A stretch of 35,271 bases of DNA from Bacillota bacterium (GCA_012727535.1 JAAYGU010000058.1:1-35271), one strand, 5' to 3'. Positions 6,847-14,601 are shown, numbered from the stretch's first letter. The notes: generated by a model not told the origin, from the sequence alone. Translations and numbers: made by a program.

Positions 6847-7833
6847 ATCGATACCGGGGAGATAAAAATTTTTGCCGGCAGTTCGGGACGGGCGTTTGCT
6901 GAAGAAATGAGTAATTACTTGGGCATTAAACTGGGGGAGGCTGACACGATTGTTTTCACTGAGGGCAACATTTTTGTCCGGGTTGGTGAGACGGTCCGGG
7001 ACAAAGATGTCTATCTCGTGCAGCCGATTGGCCTCTACCCCAACAAGGAGTTTGTCGAAATCCTCTTTTGGATGGATGCTTTCAAACGGGCGAGTGCTAA
7101 CTCGGTGACGGCGATTATTCCTTATTTTGGCTATGCCAAAGGGGATAAGAAGGATGAACCCCGGGTTTCCATCCGGGCTCGGGTCTGTGCGGAATGTATT
7201 GAGCTGGCGGGCGCTGACCGGATCGTAACGATGGACTTGCATAGTCCGCAGATCCAAGGTTTTTTCAAAAAACCGGTCGATCATCTTTATGCCCTACCAG
7301 TGTTGTGTGAATACATTAAGAGTTTAGGGCTTGAAAATTTGATTGTGGTATCTCCGGATGCCGGTTTTACTAAGCAAGCCCGGAAATTTGCCTCTTATCT
7401 TGGCGTACCGGTGGCGATTGGGGATAAAACCAGAACAGGCCATGACGAACAGGCAGAGGTTCTGGAGATTTTGGGGGATGTGAACGGCCGGAACGTCCTG
7501 GTTGTCGATGATTTTAGCATTACTGGGGGAACCTTGACTACACTGGCCGAGGAGCTGAAAAGGCGCGGTGCGGGCCGGATCTTGGTCACTTTATCCCATA
7601 TTTTATTAAACGAGCAAGCCTTGGCCAAAATTGCAGAGAGCCCGATTGAAATGGTGATCGGCACGGACACGGTTTATAACCCTTACATCAAGGGGGCAAA
7701 TAAGATCAAGATTGTTTCGGTTGCTCCATTGTTTGCCGAGGCGATTGACCGTATTCATAAACGGGAATCGGTCAGCCCGTTGTTCTCTGCGGTGCCCAAG
7801 AAAGTAGTGGACTATAACGGAGTATTAAAATAA
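6847..7833 (+). CDS. prs: Ribose-phosphate pyrophosphokinase, probable ATC start
   Basis: PRPP synthetase makes 5-phosphoribosyl diphosphate from ribose 5-phosphate and ATP for nucleotide, His and Trp synthesis. The 328-residue reading has both phosphoribosyltransferase-like halves: YFGYAKGDKKDEPR and MDLHSPQIQGFF in the first, DKTRTG (flexible-loop area) and the PRPP loop VVDDFSITGGTL in the second. The usual loop is DDxIDTAGT; here the second half reads SITGGT, closer to archaeal versions. The only ATG (6907) would cut off the first strand, GEIKIFAGSS, which the family needs. The frame is open from 6811 and contains no ATG, GTG or TTG before 6907; GGGGGAG (6834-6840) sits six bases before ATC 6847. 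I therefore place the start there. An indel in the G-run is the alternative. Confidence 0.85.
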   Translation: MDTGEIKIFAGSSGRAFAEEMSNYLGIKLGEADTIVFTEGNIFVRVGETVRDKDVYLVQPIGLYPNKEFVEILFWMDAFKRASANSVTAIIPYFGYAKGDKKDEPRVSIRARVCAECIELAGADRIVTMDLHSPQIQGFFKKPVDHLYALPVLCEYIKSLGLENLIVVSPDAGFTKQARKFASYLGVPVAIGDKTRTGHDEQAEVLEILGDVNGRNVLVVDDFSITGGTLTTLAEELKRRGAGRILVTLSHILLNEQALAKIAESPIEMVIGTDTVYNPYIKGANKIKIVSVAPLFAEAIDRIHKRESVSPLFSAVPKKVVDYNGVLK

Positions 7834-7858
7834 TTTTTGACAAAAAGAAGGTTGAACG

Positions 7859-9118
7859 ATGCGTGCGGAAATCATTTCAGTCGGCACTGAGTTATTACTG
7901 GGACAGATTGTTGATACAAATGCGGTTTTTCTCTCGCGGGAGCTGGCCAACTTAGGGATTGATCTGTATCACCGGACCACAGTCGGGGATAACCCGGAGC
8001 GCTTGCGGCAGGCGCTCGAGGCGGCTTTGGGCCGGGCGGAGTTAGTCATTACCAGCGGGGGCTTGGGCCCGACCGCCGATGACCTGACCAAAGAGATAGT
8101 AGCAGAGGCGCTTGGCTTAGATCTGATTTTGGACCGGCCTTCCTTGGAGCGGATGGAAGCCTACTTTCGGCAGCTGGGCCGGAGAATGACGGAGAACAAT
8201 TATAAACAGGCACTCATTCCGGTGGGCGGCAAGGCGCTGCCGAATCCGCACGGGACGGCACCGGGGGTAGCCGTGCGGTGGAAGGAACGGTTAGTAATCT
8301 GTCTGCCTGGTCCACCGCACGAACTAGAACCAATGTTCCGTACTTATGTCCTCCCGATGCTGCAACAAGAAAAAAGCGGGGTGATCTTCTCCCGAGTGCT
8401 GAAGATCAGTGGACGGGGGGAGAGTGCGGTGGCTGAGGAACTCGCGGATCTACTGGCCGCGCAGAGTAATCCGACGGTTGCGCCCCTGGCTTCCCCGGGT
8501 GAAGTGAAGCTACGCTTGACCGCGCGGGCCGACTCCACCGCGGCGGCAGAAAAACTCATTGCCGGACTGGAGGCCCAGATTCGCGAGCGGTTGGGGTCTT
8601 CCATTTTCGGGGTTGATGACGAGACGATGGAAGAGGTGGTGGTCAGGCTGTTGGCCAACCGCGGGGAGACGCTAGCCGTGGCTGAATCTTGCACCGGCGG
8701 GTTACTAGCTGGACGGTTGACGGAGGTTCCCGGGGCTTCAGCTGTCTTCGAACGCGGCGTGGTTACATACAGTAACCGGTCCAAGGTAGAGCTCTTGGGT
8801 ATCCCGGAGGAAGTGCTCACTGCCTGCGGTGCGGTCAGTCCGGAGGTTGCCCGGCTCATGGCCGCCGGCGTCAAGGAAAAAGCCGGTACCGATTGGGGCA
8901 TCGGTATTACCGGGATTGCCGGCCCTGGCGGGGGAACGGTCGAAAAGCCGGTTGGCCTGGTTTATGTTGGGTTGGAAGGGCCGGAGATCAGTTTGGTTAA
9001 AAAACTGCACTTTCCGGGAACCCGCTCGGCGGTGCGAAGGCGGACGGTCCAGACCGCTCTGGATCTGCTCCGGTTGGAACTGCTTACGAAGCAAAGTTTA
9101 AGTGGGAGGCAGAAGTGA
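7859..9118 (+). CDS. cinA: CinA: nicotinamide-nucleotide/ADP-ribose pyrophosphatase-amidase protein
   Basis: The 419-residue protein is a complete two-domain CinA. The N-terminal MoCF/COG1058 domain (about 1-170) has SVGTELLLGQ and SGGLGPTADD (66-75). The C-terminal PncC-type deamidase domain (about 260-415) has ESCTGG (276-281), YSNRSK and GITGIAGPGGG. The family hydrolyses nicotinamide mononucleotide to nicotinate mononucleotide in pyridine-nucleotide recycling and may split ADP-ribose; some lineages link it to competence. ATG 7859 has AGAAGGTTG upstream. The gene follows prs by 25 bases and its TGA overlaps the start of the next gene, so translation is probably coupled. Confidence 0.95.
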   Translation: MRAEIISVGTELLLGQIVDTNAVFLSRELANLGIDLYHRTTVGDNPERLRQALEAALGRAELVITSGGLGPTADDLTKEIVAEALGLDLILDRPSLERMEAYFRQLGRRMTENNYKQALIPVGGKALPNPHGTAPGVAVRWKERLVICLPGPPHELEPMFRTYVLPMLQQEKSGVIFSRVLKISGRGESAVAEELADLLAAQSNPTVAPLASPGEVKLRLTARADSTAAAEKLIAGLEAQIRERLGSSIFGVDDETMEEVVVRLLANRGETLAVAESCTGGLLAGRLTEVPGASAVFERGVVTYSNRSKVELLGIPEEVLTACGAVSPEVARLMAAGVKEKAGTDWGIGITGIAGPGGGTVEKPVGLVYVGLEGPEISLVKKLHFPGTRSAVRRRTVQTALDLLRLELLTKQSLSGRQK

Positions 9119-11121
9119 TGGCGGCAGAAGAACGAGTAGTTTTAGCAAAAGAGGATTTCCAGGATTTCAAAATCGGTGCTTTTCCGTATGATCCCGAACA
9201 TTCGGCGATGGGCGAATACCATTATTATCCTCCCTCCGGTTATACGGGGAATTGGTATTGTCCGATCACCGATCACGGGTGGCGCGGACCGATGTGGCTG
9301 ATCACCAACGCCGGTGAGCGCCGGGTGATGGAAGCGACCAAACTCCGCCGGAATGATCTGTTTGACCGTAATGTCTTGGTGACCGGGGAGGACGACTGGT
9401 CTGATTATACAGTGGAAGTGGAGATGCGGGTCCTTGATACCTCCTTATCCGGTGAACTCGGCTTCCGCTACCAAAACAGCCGTTGTTATTATGCGCTTTG
9501 TTTGGAGGCGGGCCAGGTCAAATTTTTGCGGCGTAACCATGCGGAAACGGTAGAATTATTCGCCCAGCCCTATGATTATAACTGTGACCGCTTTGAAGAG
9601 CTCAAAGTGGAGTGCCGGGGTGAAGAGTTTCATTGTTATCTCAATGAGCGGTTGGTCTGTACGGTCCGTGATGCGACCTTTCGCCGGGGAAAGGTGGCGC
9701 TGGCCGCCGAGACCGCGGTGCAGTTTGCCAACCTTTTGGTTTATACGGATGCCGCAACTGTCCGGCAGACCCAGGCCGAGCGGCAGCGGCAGAAGGAGCA
9801 ATTAACGCTGCTGCGGCAGGAGTACCCGCAACCGCAGTTGTGGAAGCGGATTGACCTCCGGGATTTTGGTGCCGGACGCAGTGTAAGGTTTGGGGATCTG
9901 ACCGGGAATGGGCAGTGTGATCTGGTGATTGCCCAATGTCAGAAACGGATTTATAAGGATGCTTATGCTAATATCAGTTGTTTAACCGCGCTGGATCTGG
10001 ATGGAAACATCCTATGGCAGCTCGGGGAGCCTAACCCGGAGCATGCCTATATCACTGCGGACCTGCCTTTCCAGATTGCCGATGTTGACCTGGACGGCGC
10101 CAATGAAGTGATCGTGGCGAAAGATTTTCAGTTGATGATTCTTGATGGTCGGACCGGCCGGGTGAAAAAGAGTATCCCCACACCCCTGGCCAATGATCCC
10201 GACGAGTCTTTGCATACTGTGCCCTACGGCCGCTATGCTTTTGACCGGGTGAATGTCGACTGTATCCGGATCTGTAACTTCAGTGGCCGGTCCCAACCGA
10301 CGGACATTCTGATTAAAGATCGTTATTCGCGGTTATGGGCCTACGATCATGAGCTTAATCTTTTATGGAAGTACCAGGGAGGCATTACCGGACATTTTCC
10401 GTTTACGAAGGATCTGAATGGTGACGGGCGAGAGGAGATGTTTGTCGGTTATAACCTAGTGGATGCCGATGGCAGAACCATCTGGAAGTTGCCGGTGAAG
10501 ACCGATCATACGGATGAGATCATCATCGGGCGCTTTGATCCGGAGCGTGACGAGGAGCTGATTGCCATCGTGGCCGGGCATGAAGGTTTTATCATGGCTG
10601 ATCTATCCGGACAGATCCTGGTCAAGCAGGAGATCGGGCATGCGCAAAGGATCAGCGCAGCCAATTACCGTCCCGATTTACCCGGTTTGGAACTGGCGGT
10701 AACGACATTCTGGGGTAACCAGGGGATTATTCTCCTCTTTGATTGTCACGGCCGGTTGCTTCACTCGTGGGAGCCGGGAACGAACGGTAATATGATTACC
10801 CCGGTGAACTGGAGTGGGGACGGTCGGGAGTTGATGCTGCTCAACGGCCATCCCGAATACGGCGGTCTGGTTGACGGTTGGGGGCGGCCGGTGGTACTCT
10901 TCCCTGATGACGGGCACCCGGTCCGCTGTGCGGAAGCGATCGACCTGACCGGGGACTGCCGGGAGGAGATCGTGCTCTGGGATGAACATGAAATGTGGAT
11001 CTATACGCAAGACCGGAAGTTTACCGGCGAACGGATTTACTCCCCGGAGAAATATCCAGCTTATAATGGCTCGAACTACCGGGGGGAATACTCCTGGCCG
11101 GGTTGGAAGAGCAAGCGCTAG
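9118..11121 (+). CDS. Leaderless rhamnogalacturonan-lyase-like FG-GAP propeller protein
   Basis: The 667-residue product has no signal peptide or membrane segment. Residues about 5-215 look like a laminin-G/DUF1080-type beta sandwich (DWSDYTVEVEMRVLD, GELGFRYQNSRCYYALCL). From about 245 to the end there are propeller blades with Asp-rich calcium loops: DLTGNGQCDLV, DVDLDGANEVIV, DLNGDGREEMFVG and DLTGDCREEIVLW. The end, YSPEKYPAYNGSNYRGEYSWPGW, resembles the C-terminus of family-11 rhamnogalacturonan lyases. It may act on, or only bind, pectic oligosaccharides in the cytosol. ATG 9118 overlaps the cinA stop; GTG 9115 is an alternative, both served by GGGAGG (9103-9108). Function is inferred from fold resemblance only, and a non-enzymatic role is possible. 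Confidence 0.6.
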   Translation: MAAEERVVLAKEDFQDFKIGAFPYDPEHSAMGEYHYYPPSGYTGNWYCPITDHGWRGPMWLITNAGERRVMEATKLRRNDLFDRNVLVTGEDDWSDYTVEVEMRVLDTSLSGELGFRYQNSRCYYALCLEAGQVKFLRRNHAETVELFAQPYDYNCDRFEELKVECRGEEFHCYLNERLVCTVRDATFRRGKVALAAETAVQFANLLVYTDAATVRQTQAERQRQKEQLTLLRQEYPQPQLWKRIDLRDFGAGRSVRFGDLTGNGQCDLVIAQCQKRIYKDAYANISCLTALDLDGNILWQLGEPNPEHAYITADLPFQIADVDLDGANEVIVAKDFQLMILDGRTGRVKKSIPTPLANDPDESLHTVPYGRYAFDRVNVDCIRICNFSGRSQPTDILIKDRYSRLWAYDHELNLLWKYQGGITGHFPFTKDLNGDGREEMFVGYNLVDADGRTIWKLPVKTDHTDEIIIGRFDPERDEELIAIVAGHEGFIMADLSGQILVKQEIGHAQRISAANYRPDLPGLELAVTTFWGNQGIILLFDCHGRLLHSWEPGTNGNMITPVNWSGDGRELMLLNGHPEYGGLVDGWGRPVVLFPDDGHPVRCAEAIDLTGDCREEIVLWDEHEMWIYTQDRKFTGERIYSPEKYPAYNGSNYRGEYSWPGWKSKR

Positions 11122-11213
11122 GCGACCGGGCGAACGCAGATTGGGCCTAGTGCGGGGGAAAAAGTCTGCTGTTTTCCTTTATAAGGAGCGAACAGCGCAA
11201 AGAAAGACCAGAG

Positions 11214-11251
11214 CCTCCGGTCATTTGGATGGGGCGACCGGAGGTTTTTTT
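11214..11251 (+). terminator. Intrinsic terminator ending the tag-prs-cinA transcript
   Basis: CCTCCGGTC (11214-11222) pairs perfectly with GACCGGAGG (11236-11244) and is followed by seven T (11245-11251). Confidence 0.9.
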
Positions 11252-11287
11252 ACTTATAAGGCCTATAGCACAATCAAGAAAAAAGAA

Positions 11288-11316
11288 TTGTCAAAAACGG
11301 TCTGATCGTTTATGAT
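11288..11316 (+). promoter_or_regulatory. Vegetative-type promoter of the CofE-like gene
   Basis: TTGTCA (11288-11293), a 17-base spacer, and TATGAT (11311-11316) give a near-consensus sigma-A promoter with a predicted start near 11323, about 65 bases before the TTG start codon. Confidence 0.8.
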
Positions 11317-11387
11317 ATACAAGGTACGCATCGGTTATTAATGATGTTGAACTGTAGGGCGGTAAGATGGAAAGGGAGTGAAGGGGA

Positions 11388-12575
11388 TTGAGGTTGATTG
11401 GGACCCAGGTTCGTGGGATTCGCGCGCCGATTATCAAAGAAGGGGATGATCTGGTCAGTTTTGTGGTTGATGCGGTGCTCCAAGCAGCAGCCCAGGAAGG
11501 CTTTTCGCTCCGGGACCGGGATGTGATAGGGATTACGGAATCCTTGGTGGCCCGGGCGCAGGGCAATTATGTCACCCTTGAAGTGGTGAGCAAGGAGTTA
11601 AATCAGAAGTTTGGCCATGAGGAACTGGGTGTTGTCTTCCCGATGCTGAGCAGGAACCGTTTTGCTCCGATTCTGAAGGCGATCGCGCGGAGTTTTTCCC
11701 GCGTCTACTTATTACTGAGTTATCCGGCGGATGAGGTGGGAAATCCCCTGATGGATCTGGAGCGGATGGAGGAAGCGGGGATTAACCCTTACTCCGATCT
11801 GTTGACGGAGGAAGATTACCGGAGAATTTTCGGTGCCGAGGTACGGCATCCCTTTACCGGGCTGGATTACGTTAATTATTATAAAGGTTTTGCGGTCAAT
11901 GATAATTTAACATTTTTATTTTCCAACAATCCCCGGGATATTTTAGGCTTTACCAAAAACGTATTGACGGCCAATGTCCATGCTCGCCAGCGGACCAAGC
12001 GGATTTTGCAGGAAGCCGGTGCCGAGCGGGTTTATGGTTTGGATCAGTTTTGTACGGAAGCGAGTGCGGGCTGTGGTTATAACGCTGAATATGGCTTACT
12101 CGGTTCGAACCTGGCCGGCGAAGAAAAGCTGAAGTTATTTCCACGGGACGGCCAGTTTTATGTGGAAGCAATCCAGCAGAAGTTGAAAGCTGAGACTGGT
12201 AAAGATGTCGAGGTGTTAATTTACGGAGACGGCGCTTTCCGTGATCCGGTCAGTAAAATATGGGAGTTGGCGGATCCGGTGGTGGCACCGGCGTTTACCG
12301 CCGGATTAGCGGGGACCCCCAATGAAATAAAGATTAAATACCTGGCTGATCGGCTGATTGAAGCAGAGGGAGATGCTGCGCTCGAAGCAGAGGTACGGTC
12401 AGTTGTTGCTGAGAAAAAGAGGGGAGCAATCGAGGACGAGCAATGCCTTGGGACTACTCCCCGGCGGCTCACTGATTTGCTGGGCAGTCTTTCTGATCTA
12501 ACCAGCGGGAGCGGGGATAAGGGAACACCAATTGTTTTAATCCAAGGGTACTTTGATGATTATGCTACGGAATAA
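11388..12575 (+). CDS. Coenzyme F420-0:L-glutamate ligase-like protein (CofE family)
   Basis: The 395-residue protein belongs by its N-terminal half (VRGIRAPIIKEGDDL, RDRDVIGITESLVARAQGN) to the CofE/FbiB ligase family, which adds glutamate to F420-0 using GTP in methanogens and actinobacteria. It is longer than archaeal CofE (about 250 residues) and has a long unassigned middle (about 95-300) with Cys-containing FCTEASAGCGYNAEYG. Similar long versions occur in bacteria that seem to lack F420, so the substrate is unknown. The TTG start follows AAGGGGA closely and AAAGGGAG a little further up. It has its own promoter and is followed after 77 bases by asd. No other F420 gene is in the window. 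Confidence 0.75.
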   Translation: MRLIGTQVRGIRAPIIKEGDDLVSFVVDAVLQAAAQEGFSLRDRDVIGITESLVARAQGNYVTLEVVSKELNQKFGHEELGVVFPMLSRNRFAPILKAIARSFSRVYLLLSYPADEVGNPLMDLERMEEAGINPYSDLLTEEDYRRIFGAEVRHPFTGLDYVNYYKGFAVNDNLTFLFSNNPRDILGFTKNVLTANVHARQRTKRILQEAGAERVYGLDQFCTEASAGCGYNAEYGLLGSNLAGEEKLKLFPRDGQFYVEAIQQKLKAETGKDVEVLIYGDGAFRDPVSKIWELADPVVAPAFTAGLAGTPNEIKIKYLADRLIEAEGDAALEAEVRSVVAEKKRGAIEDEQCLGTTPRRLTDLLGSLSDLTSGSGDKGTPIVLIQGYFDDYATE

Positions 12576-12652
12576 AATAAAAGCAGAACCGCGGTGCGAA
12601 TTTTTCCGTTTGGTTTTGTCTTTATATTAATAAGGATAAATGGGGGATTGAC

Positions 12653-13732
12653 ATGATTAAGGTGGCAATTGTAGGGGCAACCGGGATCGTTGGCCAGCAG
12701 GCGATCGTTAGTCTACACAATCATCCCTGGTTTGCCGTCACCAAACTGGCGGCTTCCGAACGTTCCGCCGGAAAGACTTATGCCCAGGCGCTACAGGGTG
12801 CGGACGGGGCTTCCCGCTGGTGGTGCCCGGAGGAATTACCGGCTGAGATTGGGCAAATGATGGTGGAGAATGCGGCAGAGTTTGATCCGGAGTCTGTTGA
12901 TCTGATCTTCTCCACCGTGGATACGAATATTGCTAAAGAATTGGAGCCCAAGTGGGCTAAAACGACGCCGGTGATCAGTACCGCTTCGGCTTTCCGGTAC
13001 GAAGCGGATACTCCGATCCTGGTGGGCGGGGTCAATATGGAGCATACATCGCTCCTGGCGGTGCAGCAACGCAACCGGGGGTGGAAAGGGTTTATCGCCC
13101 CTAAATCTAACTGTACGATCTCCGGTTTAGTCGTTTCTTTGAAACCGATCTTAACACACTTTGGGGTCAAACGGGTGGTCATGACCTCGCTCCAGGCGAT
13201 GTCCGGTGCCGGACGTACTCCCGGTCTCTCGGCCATGGATATGATGGAGAATGTCATTCCTTATATTCCGGGGGAGGAACCAAAGGTGGAAAGCGAACCC
13301 CTCAAGATTTTGGGGACGCTGACCGGAGAAGGGATTAAAGACGCTGCTTTCGGCATTACTGCTACTTGTACCCGGGTGCCGGTCCTCGATGGCCACCTGG
13401 TGGCGGCGTTTGTGGAGACGGAGAAGGCGTGTACACCGGAAGAGGTTAAAGCCGCGATGCTTGATTTTGGTCGGGATTTTTGCCAGTTGGGTCTGCCCAG
13501 TTCGCCTGATCGTCTGATCAAAGTCACTGACGATCCTTTCCGGCCGCAGCCGCGGATGGACCGGGATTGCGGCGGAGGAATGACGGTGACGGTTGGGCGG
13601 ATCCGGAAAGATCCGATCCTGCCCAATGGGGTCAAATATGTTTGCTTGGCGCATAATACGAAACTGGGGGCGGCGAAAGGGGCCGTCCAAACGGCAGAGT
13701 ATTTAGTCAAACACTATTTGCAGTGGCTCTAA
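12653..13732 (+). CDS. asd: Aspartate-semialdehyde dehydrogenase, archaeal/fungal type
   Basis: The enzyme reduces aspartyl phosphate to aspartate semialdehyde with NADPH, the branch point for Lys, diaminopimelate, Met and Thr. The 359-residue protein has the N-terminal Rossmann motif GATGIVGQQ (8-16), the nucleophile C154 in PKSNCTISG, and the substrate and base residues R251 and H258 in TRVPVLDGH. The SNCTISGL and MSGAGRTPG segments place it in the archaeal/fungal branch rather than the usual bacterial one. ATG 12653 follows AAGGATAAATGGGGG. The next feature downstream is the thrS T-box with its own promoter, so asd is probably the end of the unit that starts at 11323. The product pathway leads to threonine, the amino acid of the next operon. 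Confidence 0.93.
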   Translation: MIKVAIVGATGIVGQQAIVSLHNHPWFAVTKLAASERSAGKTYAQALQGADGASRWWCPEELPAEIGQMMVENAAEFDPESVDLIFSTVDTNIAKELEPKWAKTTPVISTASAFRYEADTPILVGGVNMEHTSLLAVQQRNRGWKGFIAPKSNCTISGLVVSLKPILTHFGVKRVVMTSLQAMSGAGRTPGLSAMDMMENVIPYIPGEEPKVESEPLKILGTLTGEGIKDAAFGITATCTRVPVLDGHLVAAFVETEKACTPEEVKAAMLDFGRDFCQLGLPSSPDRLIKVTDDPFRPQPRMDRDCGGGMTVTVGRIRKDPILPNGVKYVCLAHNTKLGAAKGAVQTAEYLVKHYLQWL

Positions 13733-13786
13733 AATTATGTGCGCCCCGCCGGGTGTGGACAGCGCAAAAACTTAGCTCGAATAGTC

Positions 13787-13815
13787 TTGACCCCTACGAC
13801 GAAGTGGGATATAAT
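13787..13815 (+). promoter_or_regulatory. Strong sigma-A-type promoter of the T-box operon
   Basis: TTGACC (13787-13792), 17 bases, then perfect TATAAT (13810-13815). The predicted start is near 13822, just before the T-box leader. Confidence 0.85.
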
Positions 13816-13821
13816 GTTTAT

Positions 13822-14108
13822 TAATTTACCAAGTGGCCGGAGACAGAAAGCAAGTTTCTGTTCCGGGGAGTAGAAGAGAATGAAAGTGGCGATGAAGAGT
13901 GAGTAACCGGTAGAAGTTAGTCGCAGAGAGAAAGGCCGTTGGCTGGAAGCCTTTCCTAAGTTTGCCGGTGAAGACCGACTCGGAGCAGATGGTGAATTCA
14001 AGCCAAACGGTTGACACCGTTATCTGTCATGAAGCCGGGTCCTAGACCAACAAGGGTGGAACCGCGGGCCAATTTACCCGTCCCTTACCAGGGACGGGTT
14101 TGTTTTTT
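13822..14108 (+). promoter_or_regulatory. T-box leader controlling the Nudix gene and thrS
   Basis: The roughly 285-base leader has the T-box layout: GATGAAGAGTGAGTA and CGCAGAGAG in stem I, the distal-loop hairpin GGCTGGAAGCC, the specifier region GGTGAAGACCGACTCGGAGC, the T-box core AGGGTGGAACCGCGGG (14053-14068) and a terminator. In the family, uncharged tRNA pairs with the specifier codon and with the T-box bulge, favours the antiterminator and lets transcription pass. ACC (14974 is not in this leader; the codon is at 13974-13976) would read threonine, fitting thrS downstream; GAC (13973-13975) would read aspartate if the register were shifted by one. I favour ACC. Confidence 0.93.
14076..14108 (+). 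terminator. Regulated terminator of the T-box
   Basis: ACCCGTCCC (14076-14084) pairs with GGGACGGGT (14091-14099) around TTACCA and is followed by TTGTTTTTT. The left arm lies eight bases after the T-box core, as expected for mutually exclusive antiterminator and terminator folds. Confidence 0.93.
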
Positions 14109-14136
14109 GAGAGTAGGGGACAGGAGGTGAGCAAAG

Positions 14137-14565
14137 ATCGGGCCAGAAGTTGAAGTATGTGCTGGAGGAGTCGTCTTTGTTGACGGTAAGATAGTGGTGC
14201 TCCGGAGGAAAAATGGGGTTTGGTTAATGCCGAAAGGCCATGTCGATCCGGGTGAAACCCTGGAAGAGGCGGCCTGCCGCGAGGTTTGGGAGGAAACTGG
14301 TCTGCGGGCGGAAATCGGGGCGCCTTTGGGGGAAACCAGGTATTCTTTCACTGAAAATGATACTGTTCACCGGAAGAGGGTGCACTGGTTTTATATGAAG
14401 GCGATCGGCGGGAAGCTGCAGCCGGAGGAGGAGATGTTTACGGAGATCAAACTCCTGACCGAAGAGGAATTAACCACTTTAACTTTTGAGAAAGACCGGA
14501 AACTGGCTAAAGCAGCCTTTGCTCTGTACCGAGAGGAGCGGGGCCGGGGTCCGGTGCCCGGTTGA
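14137..14565 (+). CDS. Nudix hydrolase, probable ATC start
   Basis: The Nudix box is complete: GHVDPGETLEEAACREVWEE followed by TG fits G-x5-E-x7-REUXEEXGU. Such enzymes cut nucleoside diphosphates linked to another group (ADP-ribose, oxidised nucleotides, dinucleoside polyphosphates); the exact substrate is not visible. With the ATC at 14137 the product is 142 residues and begins IGPEVEVCAGGVVFVDGKIVVLRR, which supplies the first strands of the Nudix fold. The frame has a TGA at 14128-14130 and no ATG, GTG or TTG until GTG 14194, which would remove those strands. AGGAGGTGA (14122-14130) lies exactly six bases before the ATC. It is the first gene after the T-box and shares control with thrS 83 bases downstream. 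Confidence 0.85.
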   Translation: MGPEVEVCAGGVVFVDGKIVVLRRKNGVWLMPKGHVDPGETLEEAACREVWEETGLRAEIGAPLGETRYSFTENDTVHRKRVHWFYMKAIGGKLQPEEEMFTEIKLLTEEELTTLTFEKDRKLAKAAFALYREERGRGPVPG

Positions 14566-14578
14566 GTCTTTCAGCGTA

Positions 14579-14601
14579 CCAAGGTTAAGAATCTACCTTG
14601 G
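14579..14601 (+). other. Small intercistronic hairpin between the Nudix gene and thrS
   Basis: CCAAGGT (14579-14585) can pair with ACCTTGG (14595-14601) around a 9-base loop. The following AATCATCTTT is a poor T-run. It may partly reduce read-through or protect mRNA; it is not a convincing terminator. Confidence 0.35.
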
